From Halobacteriales archaeon QS_4_66_20 (GTDB lineage: Archaea; Halobacteriota; Halobacteria; Halobacteriales; Haloarculaceae): 51,833 nucleotides of DNA. The position numbers and the translations under genes were made by a program. This document shows, in pieces, positions 8,244-15,784 of this stretch (position 1 is the stretch's first letter; each line of letters begins with the position of its first letter). The DNA is taken from positions 1 to 51,833 of the forward strand of contig PXRK01000065.1 of NCBI GenBank assembly GCA_003021015.1. Reading direction: 5' to 3'. The notes beneath the pieces are model-generated. The model had not been told where the DNA came from, did not search any database, and worked only from the letters and a program-made list of their open reading frames with translations.

Positions 8244-9599
8244 ATGGCAGACGCCTCCCGCGGCAGGGCGAACGTCCCCCGGGGCCGGTTCGAGTTCGAG
8301 CACACCCCCGAGACCGACCAGTCCTTCGAGAACGCCCTGGCGAAGGCCCGCGCCGGCGAGCGCCTCACCGTCGACGACGGGATCGAGCTGCTGACGACGG
8401 GCACAGCGATCCGGGGGATCGACCGCCACCGCAAAGAGCTCGTCCTCGAAGCCGCCGACCGCCGCCGAGCCGAGGTCGTCGGCGACGAGGTGACCTTCGT
8501 CGCAAACCTCAACAACAACGTCACGACGGCCTGCAACACCGGCTGTCTGTTCTGCAACTTCAAGGACCGCTCCGAGCAGTTCCGGGCCGACAGCGACGCC
8601 GACCACGGCGGGTTCACCAAGACCCCCGCCGACTCGCGCCGGATCGTCGAATCGGCGCTAGATACCGGCATCTACGAGGTGACCTCGGTCAGCGGCCTCC
8701 ACCCCGCGCTCGCGCTGGATGGCGCCCACCGCGAGCTGCTGGAAGCCAGCGACCGCGGCGACCTGAACTACCGGCCGCCGTCGGCGTACGAGGTCGACCC
8801 CGGCACCTACTGCGAGCAGCTGGACGCGATGAGCGTCGGCGGCGTCCACGTCCACTCGATGACGCCCGAGGAAGCCTCCCACGCCCGCCGGGGCACCGAC
8901 TGGAGCTACGAGGAGGTGTACGGCCGCCTCGAACGGGCCGGCCTGGACTCGGTGCCGGGCACCGCCGCGGAGATCCTCGTCGACGAGGTCCGGGAGGTGA
9001 TCTGCCCGGGCAAGATCCGCAGCGACGAGTGGGTCGAGGCGATGGAGGGCGCCGCCACGGCGGGGCTTCCGATGACCGCCACCATCATGTACGGCCACGT
9101 CGAAAACGAGGCCCACCGGGTGCAGCACCTGCAGGTCATCCGGGAGCTACAGGAGCGTACCGGCGCGATCACGGAGTTCGTCCCCCTCTCTTTTATCCAC
9201 GCGAACACGCCGCTGTACGAGCGCGGGATGGTCGACGGCGGCGCCACCGCCGACGAGGACGAGCTGATGATCGCCGTCTCCAGACTGTTCCTCGACAACG
9301 TCGACCACATCCAGTCCTCGTGGGTGAAGTACGGCGACCAGCAGGCCCTGAAGATGCTGAACTGCGGTGCCGACGACTTCATGGGGACGATACTCAGCGA
9401 GGAGATCACCAAACGCGCCGGCGGCGAGTTCGGCGAGGCCCGCTCGTTCACCGAGTACGTCGAGATGATCACCGCCATCGGCCGCGTCCCCGTCGAGCGC
9501 TCGACGGACTACGAGCAACGGCGCCGGATCGACCCCGACAATCCGCCGTTTGGTCCCCGGCTCGGCCCCCGTGCCGACGGGACGCCGCTCGTGGAGTGA
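8244..9599 (+). CDS. cofH: FO synthase subunit 2 (radical SAM, F420 biosynthesis)
   Basis: CofH transfers the hydroxybenzyl group of tyrosine to 5-amino-6-ribitylaminouracil, giving the precursor that CofG closes to FO, the chromophore of coenzyme F420. The radical-SAM cysteine motif is CNTGCLFC (CX3CX2C) near residues 97-104, followed by NFKDR. Further family blocks are GLHPALALDGAHRELLEAS, SYEEVYGRLERAGLDSVPGT, AEILVDEVR, GHVENEAHRVQHLQ and FVPLSFIHANTPLYERG. The chosen ATG at 8244 follows AGAGAGGGG, a plausible Shine-Dalgarno, and begins at MADASRG; the longer reading from 8163 adds a non-homologous tail. CofG is not in the window. Confidence 0.95.
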   Translation: MADASRGRANVPRGRFEFEHTPETDQSFENALAKARAGERLTVDDGIELLTTGTAIRGIDRHRKELVLEAADRRRAEVVGDEVTFVANLNNNVTTACNTGCLFCNFKDRSEQFRADSDADHGGFTKTPADSRRIVESALDTGIYEVTSVSGLHPALALDGAHRELLEASDRGDLNYRPPSAYEVDPGTYCEQLDAMSVGGVHVHSMTPEEASHARRGTDWSYEEVYGRLERAGLDSVPGTAAEILVDEVREVICPGKIRSDEWVEAMEGAATAGLPMTATIMYGHVENEAHRVQHLQVIRELQERTGAITEFVPLSFIHANTPLYERGMVDGGATADEDELMIAVSRLFLDNVDHIQSSWVKYGDQQALKMLNCGADDFMGTILSEEITKRAGGEFGEARSFTEYVEMITAIGRVPVERSTDYEQRRRIDPDNPPFGPRLGPRADGTPLVE

Positions 9600-9635
9600 T
9601 CGGCAGTCCCCCATCCGGTCCGTCCCGGTGTTTGT

Positions 9636-9668
9636 ATTCGAGTTTTCACGTACGTACAGCCACCAGTA
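9636..9668. repeat. Right-end fragment of the TACTGG element
   Basis: The fragment ATTCGAGTTTTCACGTACGT followed by ACAGCCACCAGTA is the right 33 bp of the element at 20587 (there AATTCGAGTTTTCACGTACTT...). The remaining 75 bp are missing. It lies between cofH and the 67-residue membrane protein gene, close to where that gene's promoter should be. Confidence 0.75.
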
Positions 9669-9693
9669 TTACCCCGGGGACCGAACGGTGGGT

Positions 9694-9897
9694 ATGGGGT
9701 CGGACGGACTCGTCGAACTCGATCAGGAGTGCTGGGTTGCGTTCGCCAAGTACAATCTGCTGCTGGCGACGGCGTTCAGCGTCTTCGCCGTCCTCTCGCG
9801 GACGATGGCCCCCGACAACAGGCTGTTGCTCGTCCAGAACGGCGCGTTCGCGGTGCTGTTCGGGGCCGTCCAGACGTACGCGTGGCTCTCGGCGTGA
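9694..9897 (+). CDS. Small two-helix membrane protein, unknown function
   Basis: The 67-residue protein MGSDGLVELDQECWVAFAKY... has two hydrophobic segments (NLLLATAFSVFAVLS and LLLVQNGAFAVLFGAVQTYAWL) separated by RTMAPDNR. Codon third positions are strongly G/C-biased, which supports coding. It contains no known motif. The ATG at 9694 has no good Shine-Dalgarno, and the upstream sequence is the repeat fragment at 9636-9668. Confidence 0.6.
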   Translation: MGSDGLVELDQECWVAFAKYNLLLATAFSVFAVLSRTMAPDNRLLLVQNGAFAVLFGAVQTYAWLSA

Positions 9898-9936
9898 GTA
9901 CGAACACTCCTCCACAGAGTCACGTCCGGGTGTATA

Positions 9937-10557
9937 TCAGTCGCCAGCCCCGCGGTCAGAGCGGGAGGGTGGAGGAATCTGCGTTTCGGAGGCCGGCGCT
10001 TCCGGCAGTACGCAGCGGTCGGGTTCGTCGTTGACGTGGGCGTACTCACCGGGGGCGTTCGCGAGCGGGTGCGCGGGGTTGCGGTCGCCGGAGATACGAG
10101 CGGCGCGGACCTCGCCAAGGTCGCGGAGTCGGGTGCGGATGCCGCGCCAGTGCAGGCCGGTCAGCTTCGGTACGGTGATCTCGTGGTGGGGTTCAAACCG
10201 TGACTCGCGGTCGGCAAGCACCGAGGCGTTGACGTTCGCCGCGAGCTGGTCGTGGTCGATCAGGACGCCGACCCGGGACTCCCCGGGGACTCGCGTCGAC
10301 AGGACGTCCAGCCCGAGGTGCAACGCCCGGTACTCCGCGACGTTGTTGTCCGGCGCTTGGTTCGGTATCGAGAGGCGTGCGACTCGTTGCCCGTCGCGCG
10401 TCTCGATCACAGCACCGAGGCCGCCACCCGACTCTCTGAACGAGCCGTCGGTGGCGAGGTAGAAGTCCCGGTGGTGTGTTCGCGGAGGGTGGGCGATGTG
10501 CGGGGTCGGTGCCTCGTCGAACAGGTCTCGAAGTGACGGCCGACCGTAAGCGGCCAT
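9937..10557 (-). CDS. rnhA: RNase H-like protein
   Basis: The 206-residue protein contains an RNase HI-fold core: FYLATDGSFRESGGGLGAVI (first catalytic Asp, strand 1), NNVAEYRALHLGLDVL (Glu on helix A), VGVLIDHDQLAANVN (second Asp), and ISGDRNPAHPLAN (late acidic residue). These match the D-E-D-D carboxylates for two-metal cleavage of RNA in RNA-DNA hybrids. Haloarchaea encode several such proteins, some of which act on primers or R-loops. The C-terminal tail (APASETQIPPPSRSDRGAGD) is low complexity. The ATG at 10557 lies about 26 bp after a TATA box, so the mRNA is probably leaderless. Confidence 0.85.
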   Translation of the reverse strand: MAAYGRPSLRDLFDEAPTPHIAHPPRTHHRDFYLATDGSFRESGGGLGAVIETRDGQRVARLSIPNQAPDNNVAEYRALHLGLDVLSTRVPGESRVGVLIDHDQLAANVNASVLADRESRFEPHHEITVPKLTGLHWRGIRTRLRDLGEVRAARISGDRNPAHPLANAPGEYAHVNDEPDRCVLPEAPASETQIPPPSRSDRGAGD

Positions 10558-10578
10558 ACGAACTATTGTACGCCCGTC

Positions 10579-10587
10579 GATTTAAAC
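10579..10587 (-). promoter_or_regulatory. TATA box of the RNase H-like gene
   Basis: The minus strand reads GTTTAAATC, centred about 26 bp before the ATG at 10557. Confidence 0.6.
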
Positions 10588-10645
10588 ATGGTGCCGGTGT
10601 GTGACTGTATGTCCCTGGCGTCGGACGCGCGTCGGACGCGGGGGA

Positions 10646-10888
10646 CTACTCCTCGCGGGGTTGGCCGACGACGAGGGCGCACACGTTCAGGCCGACCAGC
10701 GCGGAGAAGGCGAGCACCTTCGACCGCGAGTTGAGCCCTGTCGCGAGCAAGGACAGGTGCAGGAACGGCAGGACGATGGCCGTCCAGAACGCAAGGCGCT
10801 TGATGGGGTAGAGGACCACCCACAGGAGAGACTCTACGTCGACCGTGCCGACGAGGGAACGGGGTTCCGTGATCGATGAACTTGACAT
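10646..10888 (-). CDS. Small membrane protein, unknown function
   Basis: The 80-residue protein begins MSSSSITEPRSLVGTVDVES. It has hydrophobic segments at about residues 23-50 (LLWVVLYPIKRLAFWTAIVL, PFLHLSLLATGL) and 55-73 (VLAFSALVGLNVCALVVG). The ATG at 10888 is preferred over an upstream ATG at 10951 because a TATATGT stretch at about 10903-10912 fits a promoter near 10888. The function is unknown. Confidence 0.6.
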   Translation of the reverse strand: MSSSSITEPRSLVGTVDVESLLWVVLYPIKRLAFWTAIVLPFLHLSLLATGLNSRSKVLAFSALVGLNVCALVVGQPREE

Positions 10889-11033
10889 CCGGGGACACCT
10901 ATCTGGTACATATACCGATACCCACATATAACCGGTCGAGAGTTGCGTCATCTTTTGATTATTTTACTGGAATTACACCAGGTATCGTGGATCCTGAGAC
11001 GTTTTAGAACAGATCGAGAGCTGTCGAGACGTT

Positions 11034-11609
11034 TTATTCTCCACTCTCAGCCCGTTTCGGGGGATTACCGAGCGTTGTCACCGAGACTACCTGATACTGG
11101 TGGCTGTACGTACGTGAACACTCGAAGTGAGAATCCAGGCGGAACGGGTCTGTCTCCGCAGAGAGCAGAGACTGGTAAATAAAAGAATTACAGCCACCAG
11201 TATGAGTGCCGGCCGCAGTCTCCAGCCTGACCTCGTCGCGAATCGACTCCGGGAGCGCCGCGCGCCACTCCTCGACGGCCGCGGCGTGACGCTCGCGGTG
11301 GCGCTCGACGGTGTACTCGACATCCGGGTCCGCCCGGAGTTCGTCCTCCGTGTCGGCAGGTCGTGGAACTGGCGGTGCGTCGTCCGCCAGCAGGCGCTCG
11401 GGCGAGACGTGCAGCGGTGCTGGTTCGTCGCTGTACTCCTCGCCCTGGTCGACGTGCAGGCGCGCCCGCATCCGGCCGCTAAACGGCGGCGTGATCCGGA
11501 GCACTGCCTCCCTGGAGGTCGTCCGGTTCATCTCGACGGCAGCGACCACGTCCTCGACAGTGACGGCGATCGCGTCGATCACGCTCGGGTCGGACGAGTC
11601 CGGTGTCAC
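11034..11609 (-). CDS. Haloarchaeal hypothetical protein with a 37-codon in-frame repeat insertion
   Basis: The protein has 191 residues. Residues 1-134 form an acidic domain (MTPDSSDPSVIDAIAVTVED, VLRITPPFSGRMRARLHV, ERHRERHAAAVEEWRAALPE, IRDEVRLETAAGT) of unknown function. The 108-bp element plus its 3-bp duplication add 111 bp without a stop, encoding HTGGCNSFIYQSLL... to SRTYSHQYQ. The native C-terminus QVVSVTTLGNPPKRAESGE then resumes in frame. Removing element and duplication restores ...LETAAGTQVVSVTTLGN..., a smooth sequence of about 154 residues. The inserted part adds Cys, aromatic and basic residues unlike the acidic host protein. Confidence 0.75.
   Translation of the reverse strand: MTPDSSDPSVIDAIAVTVEDVVAAVEMNRTTSREAVLRITPPFSGRMRARLHVDQGEEYSDEPAPLHVSPERLLADDAPPVPRPADTEDELRADPDVEYTVERHRERHAAAVEEWRAALPESIRDEVRLETAAGTHTGGCNSFIYQSLLSAETDPFRLDSHFECSRTYSHQYQVVSVTTLGNPPKRAESGE
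11095..11202. repeat. 108-bp TACTGGTGGCTGTA element, TGA/TGA duplication, inside a coding sequence
   Basis: TGA flanks it at 11092-11094 and 11203-11205. The perfect 14-bp terminal inverted repeats are TACTGGTGGCTGTA and TACAGCCACCAGTA. It is a sister of the copy at 20587, which has the same length of 108 bp in opposite orientation. Its length plus the duplication is 111 bp, so the reading frame of the gene at 11034-11609 is kept. Confidence 0.92.
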
Positions 11610-11728
11610 GTCACACCGTTAGGAGCGGATCTGCAATAGGTTGTCGCACAGCCTCCCGGAGGCACGGGAGACGCACAGACAGTCGAGCAGTAGCCACGCG
11701 CGCCCCCCGGCGAGAAGGCAGTGTCTGA

Positions 11729-11808
11729 TAGTGATTATTGTGAGTCTTTCCGGGATCGACCGCGCGACTGCGTGCGGTCGACCCGGTAAACAGTCACAAT
11801 AATCACTA
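11729..11808. repeat. 80-bp TAGTGATTATTGTGA element, TGA/TGA duplication
   Basis: TGA flanks it at 11726-11728 and 11809-11811. The terminal inverted repeats TAGTGATTATTGTGA are perfect. It is shorter than its relatives: the core is reduced to a strong hairpin, GGATCGACCGC pairing with GCGGTCGACCC, so the whole element can fold as one long stem. It lies between the start of the hypothetical gene at 11609 and the HalX regulator. Confidence 0.92.
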
Positions 11809-11811
11809 TGA

Positions 11812-12048
11812 CGCAGTATCAGGGTTGATTGCCGCAGTCAGGCAGGCCGATACTATTTTAATTCCACTCCTCCATACGGGATATGTGCAGCGTAGCGCGA
11901 GACGCCCGTGCGGCCTCTCCCGGGGGGGAGCCGGGAGCCCGTCACCATCCGCTTGCGGACGTATCTGGGGCACGCACGAAGCCTGCGAGCGTAGCGCGGC
12001 CCGGGTCGCGGGACGCGTCACGCTTCGACCGGCTACACGGGAGCAGCA
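11812..12048 (+). other. Promoter and long GC-rich leader of the HalX response regulator gene
   Basis: A TATA-like CTATTTTAATT lies at about 11847-11857. If it is used, the transcript has an untranslated leader of roughly 165-175 nt, long for a haloarchaeon. The leader is rich in self-complementary words, for example CTCCCGG with CCGGGAG at about 11918-11938, and GCGTAGCGCG occurs twice (near 11890 and 11990). No SRP, RNase P or tRNA signature is present. It may be a structured leader or a separate small RNA; I cannot decide. Confidence 0.3.
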
Positions 12049-12618
12049 ATGACCGAAGAACAGCTCACGATACTCGTTGTCGACGACGAAACGGACATCG
12101 CGGACCTGTACACGACGTGGATGGAGATGGACCACGAGGTCAGGACCGCGTACGGCGGAGAAGAGGCACTCGAGCACGCCGACGAGGACGTCGACATCGT
12201 CTTTCTCGACCGGCAGATGCCGGACTACTCGGGGGACGAAGTGCTTTCGAAGATCCGTGAGCGCGGCCTGGACTGCCGCGTCGTCATGGTCACGGCAGTC
12301 GACCCCGACTTCGACATCGTCTCGATGGAGTTCGACGACTATCTCACGAAGCCCGTCATGCGCGATGACCTCGCCGAAGCGGTCGACTCGATGCGCGAAC
12401 GGGACGACTACGACGAGACTCTCCAGGAGTACTTCGCGCTGACCTCCAAGAAGGCGACGCTGGAGGCCGAGAAGACGCCCTCCGAACTGGAAAACAGCGA
12501 GGAGTACCAGGAGATGGTCGACCGCGTCTCGGAACTGGAAGCGCAGGCCGACACCGCGGTCGCCGACTTCGACGACGACTACGACTCGCTGTTCCAGGAG
12601 TTCCCCGGCGGCGAGTGA
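12049..12618 (+). CDS. Response regulator with HalX domain
   Basis: Residues 1-120 form a receiver domain. It has acidic DDE near the start (LVVDDETDIADLY), the phospho-acceptor Asp in VDIVFLDRQMPDYSG (about residue 56), conserved Thr in RVVMVTAVDP and Lys in YLTKPV. Residues about 122-185 form the helical HalX domain specific to haloarchaea (YDETLQEYFALTSKKATLEAEKTP, YQEMVDRVSELEAQADTAVADF, DYDSLFQEF). HalX proteins carry no DNA-binding domain and are thought to relay signals between histidine kinases and partners. No kinase lies next to it. The ATG at 12049 follows GGGAGCAGCA, a weak Shine-Dalgarno. Confidence 0.92.
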   Translation: MTEEQLTILVVDDETDIADLYTTWMEMDHEVRTAYGGEEALEHADEDVDIVFLDRQMPDYSGDEVLSKIRERGLDCRVVMVTAVDPDFDIVSMEFDDYLTKPVMRDDLAEAVDSMRERDDYDETLQEYFALTSKKATLEAEKTPSELENSEEYQEMVDRVSELEAQADTAVADFDDDYDSLFQEFPGGE

Positions 12619-12696
12619 CCGCCCTGGTGGCCCATCGTGCGAACAGCCACGGAGCGCAATCTTTTTGCGTTCCCACAGGGTAGCGAAGGGTACGAT

Positions 12697-12742
12697 GGTA
12701 GGTGTCCGTTTTACAGGCCCGCGTGAGTGACAGACACCTACC
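12697..12742 (+). promoter_or_regulatory. Perfect 10-bp inverted repeat upstream of thrS
   Basis: GGTAGGTGTC (12697-12706) and GACACCTACC (12733-12742) are exact complements around a 26-nt loop. The structure ends 78 nt before the thrS start. As RNA it would form a stable hairpin in the thrS leader; as DNA it could be an operator. Autoregulation by ThrRS binding to leader hairpins is known from Escherichia coli, but nothing here shows that mechanism. Confidence 0.45.
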
Positions 12743-12820
12743 GGTTCTGCCGCCGGCTGGCACCGACCAGCAGCGACACGCACCAGACCGCGAGCCAGCT
12801 CCGCCGCGGGGGTCCAACGC

Positions 12821-14761
12821 ATGTCACACCAAACGTCTACTGTAACGGTCGTCCTTCCGGACGGCTCCGAGATGGAGGTAGAGCGCGGATCGACAGTCGA
12901 GGACGTCGCCTACGAGATCGGCCCCGGCCTCGGCAGCGACACGGTCGCCGGGGTCGTCGACGGCGACCTCCTCGACAAGGTGACGCCGCTGGAGTCGGAC
13001 TGCGAAATCGAGATCGTCACCGAGGAGAGCGACGAGTACCTGCAGGTCCTGCGGCACACTGCGGCCCACGTGTTCGCCCAGGCGCTCCAGCGCCTCCACC
13101 CCGAAGCGAAGCTGGCGATCGGTCCCCCGACCGACGAGGGGTTTTATTACGACGTCACAGGCGTCGACCTCGACGAGGACGACCTCGAAGCGATCGAGGC
13201 CGAAATGGCGGAGATCATCGAGGCCGACTACGAGCTCGAACGCGTCGAGCGCTCCCGCGAGGAGGCGTTCGAACGCTACGCCGACAACCCCTACAAGCAG
13301 GACATCCTCGAAACCGAGGCGGCCGACGAGGAGGAGGTTTCCTTCTACGTCCAGGACGACTGGCAGGACCTCTGTGAGGGGCCCCACGTCGAGTCGACTG
13401 GCGAGATCGGCGCGGTCGAACTGCTGGACATCTCGGGGTCGTACTGGCGCGGCGACGAGGACAACGAACAGCTCACCCGCGTCCACGGCACCGCTTTCGA
13501 GAGCGAGGCCGACCTCGAGGAGTTCCGCGAGCGCCGGCGGAAGGCCGAGAAGCGCGACCACCGCAAGATCGGCCAGGAAATGGACCTGTTCTCCGTGCCG
13601 GGCCACTCCCCAGGCTGTGCCCACTTCCACCCCGACGGCATGACGATCCGCCGGGAACTCGAGGAGTACATCCGCACCAAGAACGAGGAACTGGGCTACG
13701 ACGAGGTCTGGACCCCCGAACTGAACAAGGCCGAACTCTGGAAGCCCACCGGCCACTACGACGCGTTCAAGGAGGAGGGCGAGATGTTCGCCTGGGAGCA
13801 GGACGACACCGAGTACGGCCTCAAGCCGATGAACTGCGCAAACCACGCCCACATCTACCAGGAGGGCCAGTACTCCTACCGGGACCTCCCCGTCCGGTTC
13901 TCGGAGTTCGGGACGATCTACCGCAACGAGCAGTCCGGCGAACTCTCGGGGCTCCTCCGCGTGCGCGGGCTCACGCAGGACGACGGCCACGCGTTCATCC
14001 GTCGCGACCAGATCGAGGCGGAGATCACCGGCACCCTCGAAGTCATCGAGGAGATCTACGACCTGTTCGACCTGAAGGTGCTGTACAAGCTCGAAACCAA
14101 GGGTGACAACGCCGTCGGCAGCGACGAAATCTGGGACGATGCGACGAGGGCGCTCCGTGACGCCCTGGAGTCGCTTGGCCTGGAGTACGATGTCGAGCAG
14201 GGCGAAGCCGCGTTTTACGGCCCGAAGATCGGGCTCGACGCTCGCGACGCGCTCGGGCGCGAGTGGACGATCGGCACCGTCCAGCTGGATTTCAACATCC
14301 CCGAACGGCTCGACCTCAGCTACGCCGGCGAGGACAACGAGGAGCACCGGCCGGTGATGGTCCACCGCGCGCTACTGGGGAGTTTCGAGCGGTTCATGGG
14401 CGTGATGATCGAGCACTTCGGCGGGGACTTCCCGACGTGGGTCGCCCCCGAGCAGGTACGAATCCTCCCCGTCTCCGACGACAATCTCGGCTACGCCAAG
14501 CGGCTCGCGAACCGCGACCTCGGCGAGTTCCGCGTCGAGATCGAGGACCGCTCCTGGACGGTCGGCAAGAAGATCCAGCAGGCACACGACGACCGCGTCC
14601 CCTACATGCTCGTCGTCGGCGACAACGAGGAGGAGGCGGGCACCGTCTCCGTGCGCGACCGCTTCGAGAACGAGGCCAAGGACGTCGACGTCGACGCGTT
14701 CATCGACCACCTCCGCGCGGAGGTCGACGAGAAGCGCGTCGAACCCGACTTCATCGGCTGA
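12821..14761 (+). CDS. thrS: Threonyl-tRNA synthetase
   Basis: The 646-residue class II enzyme charges tRNA-Thr. The order is: TGS domain (about 1-65, [20 protein letters not shown]); N2 editing domain with [16 protein letters not shown] (His pair of the HxxxH motif) and the later Cys/His partner ...YFxD-type segment [15 protein letters not shown]; catalytic core with [20 protein letters not shown], motif 2 [29 protein letters not shown], Zn-binding Cys in [10 protein letters not shown] (about 337), and motif 3 [18 protein letters not shown]; and the C-terminal anticodon domain ([18 protein letters not shown]). The bacterial-type editing domain is the usual haloarchaeal arrangement. It starts at ATG 12821 downstream of the hairpin at 12697-12742. 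Confidence 0.97.
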   Translation: MSHQTSTVTVVLPDGSEMEVERGSTVEDVAYEIGPGLGSDTVAGVVDGDLLDKVTPLESDCEIEIVTEESDEYLQVLRHTAAHVFAQALQRLHPEAKLAIGPPTDEGFYYDVTGVDLDEDDLEAIEAEMAEIIEADYELERVERSREEAFERYADNPYKQDILETEAADEEEVSFYVQDDWQDLCEGPHVESTGEIGAVELLDISGSYWRGDEDNEQLTRVHGTAFESEADLEEFRERRRKAEKRDHRKIGQEMDLFSVPGHSPGCAHFHPDGMTIRRELEEYIRTKNEELGYDEVWTPELNKAELWKPTGHYDAFKEEGEMFAWEQDDTEYGLKPMNCANHAHIYQEGQYSYRDLPVRFSEFGTIYRNEQSGELSGLLRVRGLTQDDGHAFIRRDQIEAEITGTLEVIEEIYDLFDLKVLYKLETKGDNAVGSDEIWDDATRALRDALESLGLEYDVEQGEAAFYGPKIGLDARDALGREWTIGTVQLDFNIPERLDLSYAGEDNEEHRPVMVHRALLGSFERFMGVMIEHFGGDFPTWVAPEQVRILPVSDDNLGYAKRLANRDLGEFRVEIEDRSWTVGKKIQQAHDDRVPYMLVVGDNEEEAGTVSVRDRFENEAKDVDVDAFIDHLRAEVDEKRVEPDFIG

Positions 14762-14829
14762 CGGCGGGCGGACTGCGAATCGTACCGAATCCACCCGCTT
14801 TATGTGAATCCCCCTCTACGGTCCGGTGC

Positions 14830-15102
14830 ATGGAGAAGGCGCTGTGGTATCTGATCGCTGGCTCCCGTGGCGGGGAGAACCGCGCACGGATCATCCGCCT
14901 TCTCCAGGAACAGCCCCGCAACGCCAACCAGCTGGCCGACGAACTCGACGTCGAGTACAACACCGTCCGCCACCACCTCGAGATGCTCGAGGAGCACGAC
15001 GTCGTCGAGCCCGGCGGGACCGACTACGGCGAACTGTACTTCCTGACCGACCAGTTCGACCACCACAGCGAGAAGTTCGAAAGCATCCTGGAGCAGATAT
15101 AA
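14830..15102 (+). CDS. ArsR-like winged-helix transcription regulator
   Basis: The 90-residue protein is a single winged helix-turn-helix: MEKALWYLIAGSRGGENRAR, then IIRLLQEQPRNANQLADELD (helices 2-3, recognition helix), VEYNTVRHHLEMLEEHDVVE and the wing GGTDYGELYFLTDQ. The YNTVRHHL pattern is typical of haloarchaeal ArsR-family regulators. There are no metal-binding cysteines. Its stop overlaps the start of the next gene by one base (TAATG at 15100-15104), so the two are co-translated. The likely role is DNA-binding control of this pair. Confidence 0.85.
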   Translation: MEKALWYLIAGSRGGENRARIIRLLQEQPRNANQLADELDVEYNTVRHHLEMLEEHDVVEPGGTDYGELYFLTDQFDHHSEKFESILEQI

Positions 15103-15395
15103 TGGTTTCAGCACTCACCATCGCCGCCGCGATGTCCGCGCTCTCGGCCGCACTGCTCGTCGTGCTGGCCGGCGTCTGGATCCAGGAGTATCGCTCGGTA
15201 CGGACGCCGCTGATCCTCGGGATGGTCGCGTTCATCCTGGTGATGCTGCTCGAAAGCTCTGTGGCGCTGTACTTCTACGTCGCGACGATGGAGACGCTGT
15301 ACGTCGACGATCCGTTCGTCCGAAATCTGATCGCCGTGCTGCGTAGCCTCCAGTTCGTCGCCCTGCTGCTGTTCACGTCCGTGTCCGTGCGATAA
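15102..15395 (+). CDS. Small three-helix membrane protein, paralogue of the one at 15421-15711
   Basis: The 97-residue protein has hydrophobic segments at residues about 3-25 (ALTIAAAMSALSAALLVVLA), 34-60 (LILGMVAFILVMLLESSVAL) and 76-97 (LIAVLRSLQFVALLLFTSVS). The motifs W(I/L)xxYR, LLLG-like helix 2 with a buried Glu (LLES), and RSLQF(V/L)ALL are shared with the convergent gene 25 bp away. It is coupled to the HTH gene upstream. An HTH/membrane pair suggests a membrane-linked sensing or control unit, but no function is known to me. Confidence 0.75.
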   Translation: MVSALTIAAAMSALSAALLVVLAGVWIQEYRSVRTPLILGMVAFILVMLLESSVALYFYVATMETLYVDDPFVRNLIAVLRSLQFVALLLFTSVSVR

Positions 15396-15420
15396 CTGGA
15401 AAGAACGCGGGCGAGCGGCG

Positions 15421-15711
15421 TCACTTTGCCGTCACGGCGGTGAGAAACACCAGTGCGAGAAACTGGAGCCCGCGGAGCGCGACGACGGCGTACATGGCGG
15501 TCCTGCCGCCGCCGTACACCATCCCCGTCGAGAGATACGCGCCGATCGCGATGACGTTCTCGGCGCCCAGGACGCCGGCGAACAGCAGCAGTCCCAGCAG
15601 CAGGTTCGTCCCGAACTTGCGGTAGTTCGACAGCCAGATCGAGCCCAGGATGGAGAGCAACGCGAGGTTGATCGCCGCGAGCCCGACTGCCGATCCCATC
15701 CAGAACGCCAT
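15421..15711 (-). CDS. Small three-helix membrane protein, paralogue of the one at 15102-15395
   Basis: The 96-residue protein begins MAFWMGSAVGLAAINLALLS. It shares with its convergent neighbour the blocks IWLSNYRKF / VWIQEYRSV, LLLGLLLFAGVLGAENVIAI / LILGMVAFILVMLLESSVAL, and ALRGLQFLALVFLTAV / VLRSLQFVALLLFTSV. The two open reading frames end 25 bp apart. The buried Glu in helix 2 is conserved in both. This copy lacks its own HTH partner and lies downstream of the sulfite-oxidase-type gene on the same strand (73-bp gap). Confidence 0.75.
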   Translation of the reverse strand: MAFWMGSAVGLAAINLALLSILGSIWLSNYRKFGTNLLLGLLLFAGVLGAENVIAIGAYLSTGMVYGGGRTAMYAVVALRGLQFLALVFLTAVTAK

Positions 15712-15784
15712 CAGTGTCCTCCTGGTCGCGTCTCTCGTCGGACTCTCATGGGTTTTCTGTTCTTGCGTCGGCGTGTACCGGCGA

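Noticed and set aside
11860-12048. SRP or RNase P RNA in the GC-rich leader of the HalX gene
   Set aside because: None of the conserved core sequences of these RNAs is present and the length is too short.
12824-14365. 513-residue open frame antisense to thrS
   Set aside because: It is a shadow frame of thrS with repetitive Leu/Val/Glu composition and no family features.
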